Assembly (NCBI GenBank): GCA_035540495.1
Contig: DATLGL010000064.1
Coordinates: 68,364-132,363 of the forward strand
Reading direction: 5' to 3'
Length of the DNA: 64,000 nt
From: DASVEG01 sp035540495
Lineage (GTDB): Bacteria > Actinomycetota > Acidimicrobiia > Acidimicrobiales > CADCTF01
Each line of letters begins with the position of its first letter. Position 1 is the stretch's first letter. The notes under the pieces were generated by a model. That model did no database searches. It was not told the DNA's origin and worked only from the letters and a program-made list of their open reading frames with translations. The position numbers and the translations under genes are program-made. This document shows, piece after piece, positions 25,575 to 34,567 of the stretch.

Positions 25575-26840
25575 ATGACCGACGTACAGATCCCCGACGT
25601 CGACACCTCGGTGGTGGCCGAGCCGGAGGTCGTCGACTCGACCCGCGGCCGCCCGAGATGGCGTCACCCGCTCGTCTTCGTGGCGTGTGCGATGGCTCTG
25701 GTGGCTGCTCTCGTCACGACGGGTCTCGTTCTGACCGGCAGCGGGGACGACCAGCTCGTGCTCTTGCCTCTCGATGCGGACGACGCATCCCCGACCACCG
25801 AACCCTCGGATGCGACGTCGAGCGATGTCGACGACATGACTCACTCGACGCTCGCTCCCGCCCCGACGGTCGTCGTCGCTCCGCCGCCGACCGCAGCACC
25901 GCCCGCTCCGACGACCGTCATCGATCGGCACGCGGGGACGAAGTACGAGGTCTCGAAGGATCCGAGAGGACGCTGGACGCTCGCCTACTACGACGGGAGC
26001 CGGTGCTTCGAGCTCACGGTCGACACGCGCGTGTTCCCGGGGCTCCTGTGCCGCGTTCCGGAAGCTTCGCCGTCGGAGATCATCGGCCACGCCGTGGTGG
26101 TCGACTCGCCGCAGGGGCGCGTTCTGGTCGCGGCGGCCGACCCTCGGGTGACCGACTTCAGCTCGTATCCGCGCGCCGGCGGCGGCATCTACCACGAGGG
26201 CGTCGCGGGCGCGCCGGCCAGCGGCATCCACGTCGTCGCGGGATCGATCGCCAGCGGATGGAGCGATGTGCTCGTCCGGGGCGGGCCCCACCACCTCGCA
26301 CGCGTCGTCATCCCGCCCGAGAACAAGGCGTACGCGATCCGCGATCTCGAGCGAATCACCGGCAGCCCATACGGCGCCTGGCCGGCGTACAGGAAGGTGA
26401 CCTCGACCGGCTACTACTTCGGCGGCGACCAGGAGCTCGGCTTCTACACCGACGAGCACGGATACACCTGCGGGCTCTATCGGCGGCTCGGCGGCCCGGT
26501 GGAAGGGATCCTCGGCCACGGGTGTGTGCTCGAGAACGGCGACACGCTGCAGATGAGCACCCTCACGCCGATTCCCGGTGCCTACACCCAGGACGCGTTC
26601 ATGGTGTACGCCGTCACGAACGTCTCCGGGGCCGGCCTTCGCCTCGAGCTACCGGACCGGACGACGGTCCCGTCGAACGGTCCTGGGGCGTACGCCGATC
26701 CTCGAGGGAGTGGGTGGATCGCCTTCGCTCACTCGATCTCGCACGTCACGATCCCGGCCGGCGTGCAGACCGTCGACTTCGTCCTCGTCAAGGACGGGGC
26801 CGAGCTCGCTCGCCGCACGGTCAAGGTCCCCGGCCGCTGA
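25575..26840 (+). CDS. Membrane-anchored extracytoplasmic hypothetical protein, 421 aa
   Basis: The protein has a basic cytoplasmic N-terminus, one membrane segment (about 33-54), a Thr/Pro/Ser-rich linker (about 70-115) and an extracytoplasmic region (about 118-421) with several cysteines. Cys-bearing segments include SRCFELTV, GLLCRV, GYTCGLY and GHGCVLENG, so two disulfides are possible. No catalytic signature is recognised. The likely ECF promoter upstream suggests a role in envelope stress, which is inference. RBS GGGAGG precedes ATG 25575. Confidence 0.72.
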   Translation: MTDVQIPDVDTSVVAEPEVVDSTRGRPRWRHPLVFVACAMALVAALVTTGLVLTGSGDDQLVLLPLDADDASPTTEPSDATSSDVDDMTHSTLAPAPTVVVAPPPTAAPPAPTTVIDRHAGTKYEVSKDPRGRWTLAYYDGSRCFELTVDTRVFPGLLCRVPEASPSEIIGHAVVVDSPQGRVLVAAADPRVTDFSSYPRAGGGIYHEGVAGAPASGIHVVAGSIASGWSDVLVRGGPHHLARVVIPPENKAYAIRDLERITGSPYGAWPAYRKVTSTGYYFGGDQELGFYTDEHGYTCGLYRRLGGPVEGILGHGCVLENGDTLQMSTLTPIPGAYTQDAFMVYAVTNVSGAGLRLELPDRTTVPSNGPGAYADPRGSGWIAFAHSISHVTIPAGVQTVDFVLVKDGAELARRTVKVPGR

Positions 26841-26856
26841 TCACGACCAATCGTGA
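26841..26856. terminator. Short inverted repeat between convergent genes
   Basis: TCACGA-ccaa-TCGTGA forms a 6-bp stem with a 4-nt loop directly after the stop of the rightward gene and 5 bp before the tyrS stop. It is GC-moderate and lacks a T-run, so it would be a weak bidirectional terminator. Confidence 0.35.
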
Positions 26857-26861
26857 GGGGG

Positions 26862-28109
26862 TCAGCCGAAGCGAAGCAGGTGGTACTGCTTGCGGCCGCG
26901 ACGCAGGATCGCGTAGCGGCCGTGCAGGGTGTCGGTTGACGGGTCGATCGTCGCCGACTCGTCGGTGACCTTGCGGTTGTTGAGCGACACCGCGCCCTGC
27001 TGCAGCTGGCGCCGCGCATCCGACTTCGACGAGCACAGCCCGGCCCGGGCCAGCGCGTCGATCACGGCGATCGGCTCGCGCGGAACCGTCGTCGACGGCG
27101 CCTCTGCGAACACGTCGAGCAGCGTCTGCTCGTCGAGTGACGCGATCTCCTCCGAGAACAACACCGTCGAGGCGTGCGCGGCGCGGTTGGCCTCCTGCTT
27201 CCCGTGCACGAGATCGGTGACCTCGTACGCCAGCACCTTCTGCGCCTCTCGCTTCTCCGGCCGTTCCTTCGTCGCCTCGTCGAGATCCTCGATCCGCTCG
27301 CGATCGAGCCACGTGAAGTACCGGAGATAGGCGCCGACGACGGCGTCGTCGCTCTGCACCATGAACTGGTACAGCTGGTACGGGCTGGTCTTGCGCCGGT
27401 CGAGCCACACCGTTCCCGACACGCTCTTGCCGAACTTCGTGCCGTCGGACTTCAGCACGAGCGGCGTCGTCAGCCCGTAGGCGGTCTCGCCCCGCACCTT
27501 GCGGATGAGCTCGACGCCCATCGTGATGTTGCCCCACTGGTCGCTGGCGCCCATCTGCAGCCGACAGCCGTGGGTGTCGAACAGGTGGAGGAAGTCCATC
27601 GCCTGCAGGAGCATGTAGGAGAACTCGGTGTAGGAGATCGCCTTGTCGGGGTCCTCCACCCGGGTCTTCACCATCTCCTTGGCGATCATCTGGTTGATCG
27701 TGAAGTGCTTGCCGACGTCGCGCAGGAAGTCGAGCACCGACATCGCCCTCGTCCACTCCGCGTTGTCGACGACGATCGCGCCGGGGAGGAACCGCTCGAT
27801 CTGGTCCCGGATGCCGGCGAGGTTCTCGGCGAGCGTGTCGGAGTCGAGGAGGTTGCGCTCCTCGCTCTTGCCGCCGGGATCACCGATCATCCCGGTGGCC
27901 CCGCCAGCGAGCCCGATCACCTGGTGGCCCCCGTCCTGCATGCGGCGCAGGTTGCACAGCTGCAGGAGGTTGCCGATGTGGAGGCTGTCGGCGGAGGGGT
28001 CGAAGCCGATGTAGGCCGTCATGCCGCCTATGTCCAACAGCTTGGGCAGCTCCGGGTCGGTGAGGTCGTGCACCAACCCGCGCCAGGACAGCTCGTCGAA
28101 CAAGGCCAT
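26862..28109 (-). CDS. tyrS: Tyrosyl-tRNA synthetase
   Basis: The 415-residue class I synthetase activates tyrosine and loads tRNA-Tyr. The HIGH motif is HIGNL (44-48), the KMSKS equivalent is KFGKS (225-229), tyrosine-binding residues lie in YTEFSYMLLQAMD and QMGASDQWGNI, and an S4 RNA-binding domain occupies about 350-410. This is the TyrRS-type 1 form. The frame remains open upstream, but ATG 28109 gives the standard N-terminus. No T-box leader is apparent. Confidence 0.96.
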   Translation of the reverse strand: MALFDELSWRGLVHDLTDPELPKLLDIGGMTAYIGFDPSADSLHIGNLLQLCNLRRMQDGGHQVIGLAGGATGMIGDPGGKSEERNLLDSDTLAENLAGIRDQIERFLPGAIVVDNAEWTRAMSVLDFLRDVGKHFTINQMIAKEMVKTRVEDPDKAISYTEFSYMLLQAMDFLHLFDTHGCRLQMGASDQWGNITMGVELIRKVRGETAYGLTTPLVLKSDGTKFGKSVSGTVWLDRRKTSPYQLYQFMVQSDDAVVGAYLRYFTWLDRERIEDLDEATKERPEKREAQKVLAYEVTDLVHGKQEANRAAHASTVLFSEEIASLDEQTLLDVFAEAPSTTVPREPIAVIDALARAGLCSSKSDARRQLQQGAVSLNNRKVTDESATIDPSTDTLHGRYAILRRGRKQYHLLRFG

Positions 28110-28155
28110 GGGTCCAAGTGTGCCCCGACGGGCCGTACCATCCGAAACGGAAAAC

Positions 28156-29070
28156 ATGCACCGCCCCGACGCATCGGATCGCTTCCGCCCGCCCCACCTC
28201 GTCGACCTCCGCAGAACGCTCGGTCCCTCGCTCCGGTTCCCCACCGGTGTGGTCCGGCCCGACGGCCTGTGGCGCGCCACCCGCACGCCAGAGGGCACGG
28301 CGACCGTCCGGCTGCGTTCGACGAGCGGTGGTGCGATCGACGTGCAGGCGTGGGGCGACGGATCGCGTTGGGCCGTGTCGCACGCGCCGGAGATCGTCGG
28401 TGCGAATGATGAGGCGGACGGCTTCTCGCCGCTCGGGCATCCGGTGGTGCGCGACCTGATCGCGCGGTTCCCGGGCCTGCGGATCCCTCGCACCCGTGCC
28501 GTGTTCGAGCAGCTGACGATCGCCGTCCTCGAGCAGAAGGTGCAGGGCCGTCAGGCCCGCCGCTCCTATCGCGCCATCTGCGCCCGGTGGGGATCGCCGG
28601 CGCCCGGGCCGGGCGCGGCGCTCGGCCTCCGCGTGGCGCCGGCGCCGCAGGAGCTGGCCCGTGTTCCGGCGTGGGCCTTCCACGAGTGCAACGTGGAGCG
28701 CAAGCGGGCGGTCACGCTCGCGGCCGCCGCTCGTTACGCCGACCGTCTCGAGGAATGCGTCGACTTGCCGCCCCTCGCCGCAGCGGCCCGCATGACGACG
28801 CTTCCGGGCATCGGTGCCTGGACAGCGGCGGAGGTCGCGGTCGTCGCGCTCGGAGACGCCGACGCCGTCAGCGTGGGCGACTTCCACCTCCCGAACACGG
28901 TTTCGCACGCGCTCGCCGCCGACGTCCGCGCCGACGACTCCCGCATGCTCGAGCTCCTGGAGCCGTGGCGTGGTCAGCGCGGCCGGGTGGTGAAGCTGAT
29001 CGAGGCCGCCGGCATCCGCGCGCCCAAGTTCGGCCCCCGCCTCGCCCTCCACGACATACGCGGGCTATGA
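28156..29070 (+). CDS. HhH-GPD DNA glycosylase (AlkA / 3-methyladenine type)
   Basis: The 304-residue protein has a helix-hairpin-helix LPGIGAWTA (216-224) and the catalytic aspartate Asp242 in VGDFHLPN. The N-terminal 90 residues resemble the AlkA beta domain. It would excise alkylated purines in base-excision repair. No Fe-S cysteine cluster follows, which excludes Nth and MutY. It is divergent from tyrS, and ATG 28156 is the first start that keeps the whole beta domain. Confidence 0.85.
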   Translation: MHRPDASDRFRPPHLVDLRRTLGPSLRFPTGVVRPDGLWRATRTPEGTATVRLRSTSGGAIDVQAWGDGSRWAVSHAPEIVGANDEADGFSPLGHPVVRDLIARFPGLRIPRTRAVFEQLTIAVLEQKVQGRQARRSYRAICARWGSPAPGPGAALGLRVAPAPQELARVPAWAFHECNVERKRAVTLAAAARYADRLEECVDLPPLAAAARMTTLPGIGAWTAAEVAVVALGDADAVSVGDFHLPNTVSHALAADVRADDSRMLELLEPWRGQRGRVVKLIEAAGIRAPKFGPRLALHDIRGL

Positions 29071-29077
29071 AGCGAAC

Positions 29078-29599
29078 GTGATCGAGGAGCTGCGACGAGA
29101 GGTCGAGGCACGACGCGGCTACGCCGTGGACGACCGGGAACGGAAGTCGATCGAGCGGTTCCTCGACGAGACCACGCGCCTCGAGCGTCCCTTCGACGAA
29201 GACGCCGACCCCGTCCACGTGACGGCGAGCGCGATCGTCGTCGGCGAGCGAGGGACCGTCCTCCACCTCCACAAGCGCCTCGGCCTGTGGCTCCAGCCCG
29301 GCGGGCACATCGACGCCGACGAGTCGCCAGCAGACGCGGCCCTTCGCGAGGCGTGGGAGGAGACGGGGCTACCCGTCAGCCACCCGCCCGACGGCCCTCG
29401 GTTCGTCCACGTCGACGTCCACCCCGGACCGAAGGGGCACACGCACCTCGACGTCCGCTACCTGATCTACTCCCCTGACGTCGACCCCGACCCGGGAGAG
29501 GACGAGTCGCCGTTCGTCCGCTGGTTCGACTTCGACGAGGCGATCGGCCTGGCCGACCCCGGCCTCAGGGGAGCCCTGGTCGCGCTTCGAAACGGGTGA
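29078..29599 (+). CDS. Nudix hydrolase
   Basis: The 173-residue protein has a complete Nudix box beginning at Gly76 with the segment REAWEETG (90-97), the REUXEEXGU core that binds the metal. About 45 helical residues precede the domain. Substrates of the family are nucleoside diphosphates linked to other groups. GTG 29078 lies 7 bp after the AlkA-like gene, so the two repair- or sanitation-type genes probably share a transcript. Confidence 0.92.
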   Translation: MIEELRREVEARRGYAVDDRERKSIERFLDETTRLERPFDEDADPVHVTASAIVVGERGTVLHLHKRLGLWLQPGGHIDADESPADAALREAWEETGLPVSHPPDGPRFVHVDVHPGPKGHTHLDVRYLIYSPDVDPDPGEDESPFVRWFDFDEAIGLADPGLRGALVALRNG

Positions 29600-29622
29600 C
29601 GGCAGTCACCTAGATTTCGGCC

Positions 29623-31173
29623 ATGCACCCCGGCGTCCACGCGGAGAAGAACCCCGACAAGCCCGCCTACATCATGGGCGGGTCCGGTGAGACCGTCACC
29701 TACCAGCAGCTCGAAGACCGGTCGAACCAGATCGCTCAGCTCCTGCACGACCGCGGGCTCCGGCCGGGCGATGCCATCGCCATCTGCATGGAGAACCACC
29801 CGCGGTACCTGGAGATCTGCTGGGCTGCGCAGCGCTCCGGCCTCTACTACACGTGCGTCTCGTCGCGACTCACGGTGGAGGAGGCGGAGTACATCGTCAA
29901 CGATTGCGGCGCGAAGGCCTACTTCACGTCGCAGTACAAGGCCGACCTCGCCGAGGCGCTCCGCGACCGCATCCCGAACGTGCACACGCGGGTGATGGTG
30001 GACGGCACCGTCGACGGCTACGAGGCTTACGACGAGCTCGTCGGGGGCTATCCGGCGAAGCCGCTCGACGAGCAGGTCGAGGGCACCGACATGCTGTACT
30101 CCTCGGGAACCACGGGGCGTCCGAAGGGCGTGAAGCCGCCGCTCACCATGTCGCCGTACGGCACGCCCACCGGCGTCACCGCGCTCGGCCAGATGCTCTA
30201 CGGCTTCACCGAGGACAGCATCTACCTGTCGCCGGCGCCGCAGTACCACGCAGCCCCCCTGCGCTTCACGATGGCCCAGCAGCGGCTCGGGTCGACCTCG
30301 ATCATCATGGAGAACTTCGACCCGGTCGAGTTCCTCCGCCTCATCGAGAAGCACAAGGTCACCCACACGCAGGTCGTGCCGACGATGTTCGTGCGCCTGC
30401 TCAAGCTGCCCGAAGACGAGCGCTCGAAGTTCGACGTCTCGAGTCTCCAGACGGTCATCCACGCCGCCGCGCCCTGCCCCATCCCCGTGAAGGAGCAGAT
30501 GATCGAGTGGTGGGGGCCGGTGATCCACGAGTACTACGCGGGCACCGAGGGCAACGGCTTCGTGGCCTGCAACTCCGAAGAGTGGATGGCCCACAAGGGC
30601 ACCGTCGGCAAGCCCCTTCTCGGCACCCTCCACATCTGCGACGACGAGGGCAAGGAGCTCCCGAAGTACGAGTCGGGCACGATCTACTTCGAGGGCGGGT
30701 CGACGTTCGAGTACCACAACGACCCGGAGAAGACGAAGGGCTCGCGCCACCCCGAGCACAGCGACTGGTCGACCCTCGGTGACATCGGCTACGTCGACGA
30801 CGACGGCTTCCTGTTCCTCACGGATCGGAAGGCCAACATGATCATCTCGGGCGGCGTGAACATCTATCCGCAGGAGGCCGAGAACCTGCTCATCACCCAC
30901 CCGAAGGTCACCGACGTCGCGGTGTTCGGCATCCCGAACGAGGACTTCGGCGAAGAGGTGAAGGCCGTCGTCCAGCCCGTGAGCATGGACGAGGCGGGCC
31001 CCGAGCTCGAGCGTGAGCTGATCGCGTTCTGCAAGGAGCACCTGGCGTCGTTCAAGTGCCCGCGGTCGATCGACTTCCAGGCCGAGCTCCCGCGCCATCC
31101 GACCGGGAAGCTCTACAAGCGCCTTCTCAAGGACAAGTACTGGGAAGGCCACCAGACGCGCATCGGCAATTGA
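29623..31173 (+). CDS. Acyl-CoA synthetase (AMP-binding, FadD-like)
   Basis: The 516-residue ANL-superfamily enzyme has the P-loop YSSGTTGRPKG (159-169), the adenylate motif EYYAGTEGNGF, TLGDIGYVDDDGFLFLTDRK and C-terminal lysine in HPTGKLYKR. It forms acyl-AMP and then acyl-CoA. It resembles the actinobacterial synthetases of steroid and branched-acid breakdown, and is close in layout to the other synthetase at 52064-53644. ATG 29623 follows TAGATT by 6 nt. Confidence 0.93.
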   Translation: MHPGVHAEKNPDKPAYIMGGSGETVTYQQLEDRSNQIAQLLHDRGLRPGDAIAICMENHPRYLEICWAAQRSGLYYTCVSSRLTVEEAEYIVNDCGAKAYFTSQYKADLAEALRDRIPNVHTRVMVDGTVDGYEAYDELVGGYPAKPLDEQVEGTDMLYSSGTTGRPKGVKPPLTMSPYGTPTGVTALGQMLYGFTEDSIYLSPAPQYHAAPLRFTMAQQRLGSTSIIMENFDPVEFLRLIEKHKVTHTQVVPTMFVRLLKLPEDERSKFDVSSLQTVIHAAAPCPIPVKEQMIEWWGPVIHEYYAGTEGNGFVACNSEEWMAHKGTVGKPLLGTLHICDDEGKELPKYESGTIYFEGGSTFEYHNDPEKTKGSRHPEHSDWSTLGDIGYVDDDGFLFLTDRKANMIISGGVNIYPQEAENLLITHPKVTDVAVFGIPNEDFGEEVKAVVQPVSMDEAGPELERELIAFCKEHLASFKCPRSIDFQAELPRHPTGKLYKRLLKDKYWEGHQTRIGN

Positions 31174-31174
31174 C

Positions 31175-32143
31175 GTGAAGGTCGCGCTCGTCCTGGGCGC
31201 GGGTGGTGTGACCGGCGGTGCGTTCCACGCCGGCGTGCTCGCGGCGCTGCACGACGAGCTGGGCTGGGACGCCCGACGTGCCGACGTCGTCATCGGCACG
31301 TCGGCCGGCTCGATGGCCGGCGCTGCACTGCGGGCGGGGCTCTCGCCACGCGACCTGTACGCCCGAGCGACCGGCCGCCCGTTGAGCGTTGAGGGCGCGC
31401 GACTCGTGCGTTCGATGCCGCCGCCGCCGAGCCACTTCCCCCTGCGGCGGGAGGTGCGGGCCAGGGCCGGCCGCCGGCCGGCCGCCGCAGCCAACCTCGG
31501 ACGGATGGCGCTGTCGCGCGCGTCGATCGGCGCGATGGCCGCCGCGTTGTTGCCGCGGGGCGAGATCCCGATCGCCGACCTCGCCGCAGGATTCGACCCG
31601 TTGTTCCGCGACGCTTGGCCCCGCGACCCACTGTGGGTGTGTGCCGTCCGGCTCACGGACGGACGACGCGTCGTGTTCGGTCGCGAAGGGCATCCCAAAG
31701 CACCCGTCGCCCAGGCGGTCGCTTCATCCTGCGCGATCCCCGGCTACTTCTCCCCCGTCGCCATCGACGGCGTCGACCACGTCGATGGCGGCGTCCATTC
31801 GCCGACGAACCTCGACCTCGTCGCGGGCCTCGGCTACGACCTCGTCGTCGTCAGCTCACCGATGTCGATCGCAGGGCGAGGCATCCGGGTCGCGGCCGAC
31901 ACCGCCCTTCGCCGGGCGTGCCGTGCGTTCCTCGACCGTGAGGCGATCGCGGTCCGCAGGAGAGGGACGCCCGTCGTCGCGTTCCAGCCGACCCCTGACG
32001 ATGCGAGCGTGATGGGCGTGAACGCGATGGACCCGAGCCGGCGCAGCGAGGTCGCGCGCCGGATCTACGACTCGACGAAGCAGCGCTTGGCGCGAGCAGA
32101 CATGGGCGAACGCCTGCGGGCGCTGCAGGTCACGTCCGGCTGA
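31175..32143 (+). CDS. Patatin-like phospholipase
   Basis: The 322-residue protein has the glycine-rich oxyanion loop GAGGVTGGAFHAG at the N-terminus, nucleophile Ser43 in GTSAGS and the dyad aspartate in VDGGVHSPTNLDL. It would hydrolyse acyl-ester lipids. GTG 31175 is one base after the stop of the acyl-CoA synthetase, so acid release by the patatin and CoA activation by the synthetase are coupled in one operon. The protein has no signal peptide. Confidence 0.9.
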   Translation: MKVALVLGAGGVTGGAFHAGVLAALHDELGWDARRADVVIGTSAGSMAGAALRAGLSPRDLYARATGRPLSVEGARLVRSMPPPPSHFPLRREVRARAGRRPAAAANLGRMALSRASIGAMAAALLPRGEIPIADLAAGFDPLFRDAWPRDPLWVCAVRLTDGRRVVFGREGHPKAPVAQAVASSCAIPGYFSPVAIDGVDHVDGGVHSPTNLDLVAGLGYDLVVVSSPMSIAGRGIRVAADTALRRACRAFLDREAIAVRRRGTPVVAFQPTPDDASVMGVNAMDPSRRSEVARRIYDSTKQRLARADMGERLRALQVTSG

Positions 32144-32182
32144 GCTCACCGTCGAACGAAGCGACGGCGCCGGACGATACGA

Positions 32183-33709
32183 CTACGCCGGATCTCGCTC
32201 CAACACGATCGGAACGTCGACGCCGGCCGCATCGGCGAGAACCTGCAGTTCGGCCACCATCGCGTCGAGCAGGTCCCAGAGGTCGGGCATGAGCTTCGAG
32301 CACGCGACGAGTCCGAAGTCGAGCGTGTCGAGGTAGCTCTGGACGGTGACGTTCAGGCCCTGGCCGTCGACGATCGTCGACACCGGGTAGTAGTGCAGCA
32401 GCCGCGCGCCCGCCGAGTACAGGGGCTCCCGCGGACCGGGCACGTTCGAGATCACGAGGTTGACCGGGAGGCGGAAGCGGTTGCCGAGCTCGAGGCGCGT
32501 CGCCAGGCGGCTTGCCCGGGCGAACACCGCGGGCGGCGGGAACTGCGCGAACTCCGTGAGCGCCTCCGCCGGCAACGCGTCGTGCAGTCCCTTGCCGACC
32601 ATCATCGCCTCGTGGACCTTGCGCACCCGCTCGAGCGGCTCTGGTTCGTTCGTCGGGAGGTTCGCGAAGATCGCCGAGACGCGATTCGTCCACTTCTCGG
32701 TCTCCTCGCCCGTGCGCACCGACACCGGGATCATCGAGACGAGCGGCTGATCGGGCAGTTCGCCCCGCTTCTCCAAGTACGTCCGGAGCCCGCCCGCGCA
32801 GGCCGCCATCACGACGTCGTTGACCGTCGCGCCCAGCGCGTTCTTGATCGACTTCACCGCGTCGAGCGACGTCGATCGGAAAGCGAACTTGCGGTGGGGC
32901 GAGATCGCTGCGTTGAACGGGGTCTTCGGCGCGTTCAGGGACGGCAGCTGCAGAGGCGCATCGTCGCGCTCCTCCGGTCGAGGCCGCCCGAGGTTGAGCA
33001 CGGTGCCCAGCGGACCGCGCAGCGACGACCGGAGCTGCGTGCCTGCGGCCTGCAGCAACGGGTTGCGGGTGGCGCGCCCGACGTCGCGCATGGTGCGGGC
33101 AGAGAGGAGCAGCATCCTTCCTGGCTTGCGAGCCATGCTGAGGAGGGCCCTGGCGAGGACCTCGGTGTCGGCCGGAACGCGCTCGGGACGGCGGATCTCC
33201 TCGACCGGAAGCGGGATCTCGTCGCCGTCGGGGCTCGGAGTCCGGTCGAGCATCATCGTGAGGAGCTCGGCGCCCGACGCGCCGTCGATCGTCGAGTGGT
33301 GGACCTTGGTGAGGATCGCGAACCGCCCGCCGTCGAGCCCCTCGATCACGTACGACTCCCACAGCGGGCGCGTGCGGTCGAGCGGCCGGCCGATGATGCG
33401 CCCGACGAGGTCCGCGAGCTGTCGCTCATCACCGGGCGGAGGGACCGCGCTGTGTCGAACGTGGAAGTCGAGGTCGAAGTGCGGGTCTTCGATCCAGAAC
33501 GGGTGATCGAGACCGAACGGCACCTCGACGAGCCGTCGGGTCAGCGGTTCGAGCAGGTGCAGGCGGCGCTCCACCTGCGCTCGCCACGACTCGAACGGTC
33601 GGTAGTGGCCGTCGGGCGGCTCGTAGATCGACACGCTCGACACGTGTCCGAACTGGTTGGGCGTCTCCATGTGCAGGAACGACGCATCGAGACCAGACAG
33701 CTGCTTCAT
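32183..33709 (-). CDS. Wax ester synthase / diacylglycerol acyltransferase (WS/DGAT)
   Basis: This 508-residue enzyme has the catalytic HHxxxDG motif as HHSTIDG (137-143), PLWESYVIEGL before it and the C-terminal family block NVPGPREPLYSAGARL with PVSTIVDGQGLNVTVQSY. It esterifies acyl-CoA to fatty alcohols or diacylglycerol to make storage lipid. ATG 33709 begins MKQLSGLDASFLHMET, a typical family start, behind a GGGGGTG site. With the nearby patatin and synthetase it suggests storage-lipid turnover. Confidence 0.93.
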   Translation of the reverse strand: MKQLSGLDASFLHMETPNQFGHVSSVSIYEPPDGHYRPFESWRAQVERRLHLLEPLTRRLVEVPFGLDHPFWIEDPHFDLDFHVRHSAVPPPGDERQLADLVGRIIGRPLDRTRPLWESYVIEGLDGGRFAILTKVHHSTIDGASGAELLTMMLDRTPSPDGDEIPLPVEEIRRPERVPADTEVLARALLSMARKPGRMLLLSARTMRDVGRATRNPLLQAAGTQLRSSLRGPLGTVLNLGRPRPEERDDAPLQLPSLNAPKTPFNAAISPHRKFAFRSTSLDAVKSIKNALGATVNDVVMAACAGGLRTYLEKRGELPDQPLVSMIPVSVRTGEETEKWTNRVSAIFANLPTNEPEPLERVRKVHEAMMVGKGLHDALPAEALTEFAQFPPPAVFARASRLATRLELGNRFRLPVNLVISNVPGPREPLYSAGARLLHYYPVSTIVDGQGLNVTVQSYLDTLDFGLVACSKLMPDLWDLLDAMVAELQVLADAAGVDVPIVLERDPA

Positions 33710-33751
33710 CGTTGCACCCCCGTGAACGACCGCTTCCTACCGACCCAAGGC

Positions 33752-34543
33752 CTAGTTCAACCGTGCCCTCAGCTGCTTGGCCTTGCTCGCGAGCGCTCGC
33801 GCACGCTCGTCGTCGGCGTCCGGAACGAGATCTTCGAGGACGTCCGCAGCGGTGTCGAACCGTCCGAGGGCCGCGAGCACGCCGGCCCTCTCGGCCCGTT
33901 CTTCGATCGACGCGGTCGGCAGCAACCCACGCAGGCGGAGGACCCATTCGAGGTTCACGCTGTCCTTCCGTGACAGGTGGACCTGGCGGAGGTTGGCCAG
34001 CATGCGGGCGACGATGTCGAGCGGTTCCGCGGGCGCGAGCATCGTCGCGTCGAACGGCACGTCATCGCCGTAGAGCGAGCGGAACCGGTCCGCGCACTCC
34101 TCGAGGCTGAGGAAACGCCCGCCTTCGAACGGGTCGATGAACTGCCCTCCGAGGCGCACGAGGAAGTGGCCCGGCATCCCGATCGGCTGGAACGGGACAC
34201 CGAGCCGGCGCCCGACCTCGACGAGCACGATCGACAGCGTGATCGGGATGCCTCGGCGGCGCTCGATCACCTGGTCGAGGTAGCTGTTGCGAGCGTCGTA
34301 GTACGTCTCGGTGTCACCGGTGAACCCCTCGACGACGAAGAGCCGATCGAGAACGGCGTCTGCCGAGGGATCCGCGCACGACGCGGCGAGCGCATCGAGT
34401 CGACCGAGGTAGGCGGGAACGTCGAGCGGATCGTGCTCCGGACGGGCATGCGCGGCGATCAGGAGCGCCGCCTCGTCCAGTGACAGGCGGAGCGCATCCG
34501 CCGGACCGCGAACCAGTTCGGCGAAGCGGTCGGTCGCGTCCAC
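33752..34543 (-). CDS. SirB1-family transglutaminase-like / TPR protein
   Basis: The 263-residue protein has the SirB1 core: YDARNSYLDQVIERRRGIPITLSIVLVEVGRRLGVP and GMPGHFLVR, then FIDPFEGGRFL. A TPR-like helical C-terminus follows (about 175-260). The fold resembles transglutaminase, but the catalytic cysteine is not evident: the helix carries LSIVLVEV where the Cys is expected. It is probably non-enzymatic. GTG 34543 is 6 nt after TAACCT, divergent from the ggt gene by 21 bp. Confidence 0.85.
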   Translation of the reverse strand: MDATDRFAELVRGPADALRLSLDEAALLIAAHARPEHDPLDVPAYLGRLDALAASCADPSADAVLDRLFVVEGFTGDTETYYDARNSYLDQVIERRRGIPITLSIVLVEVGRRLGVPFQPIGMPGHFLVRLGGQFIDPFEGGRFLSLEECADRFRSLYGDDVPFDATMLAPAEPLDIVARMLANLRQVHLSRKDSVNLEWVLRLRGLLPTASIEERAERAGVLAALGRFDTAADVLEDLVPDADDERARALASKAKQLRARLN

Positions 34544-34567
34544 GGCGCTAGGTTACGTAGCCCCGTG
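34541..34567. promoter_or_regulatory. Divergent leaderless promoters between the SirB1-type gene and ggt
   Basis: The 21 bp between the two GTG starts contain TAACCT, ending 6 nt before the leftward start, and TACGTA, ending 5 nt before the rightward start, on opposite strands. The boxes overlap. The call rests on spacing and consensus only. Confidence 0.45.

Noticed and set aside
26862..28155. T-box or other riboswitch upstream of tyrS
   Set aside because: The gap to the divergent glycosylase gene is about 46 bp, too short for a T-box leader, and no T-box sequence is visible.
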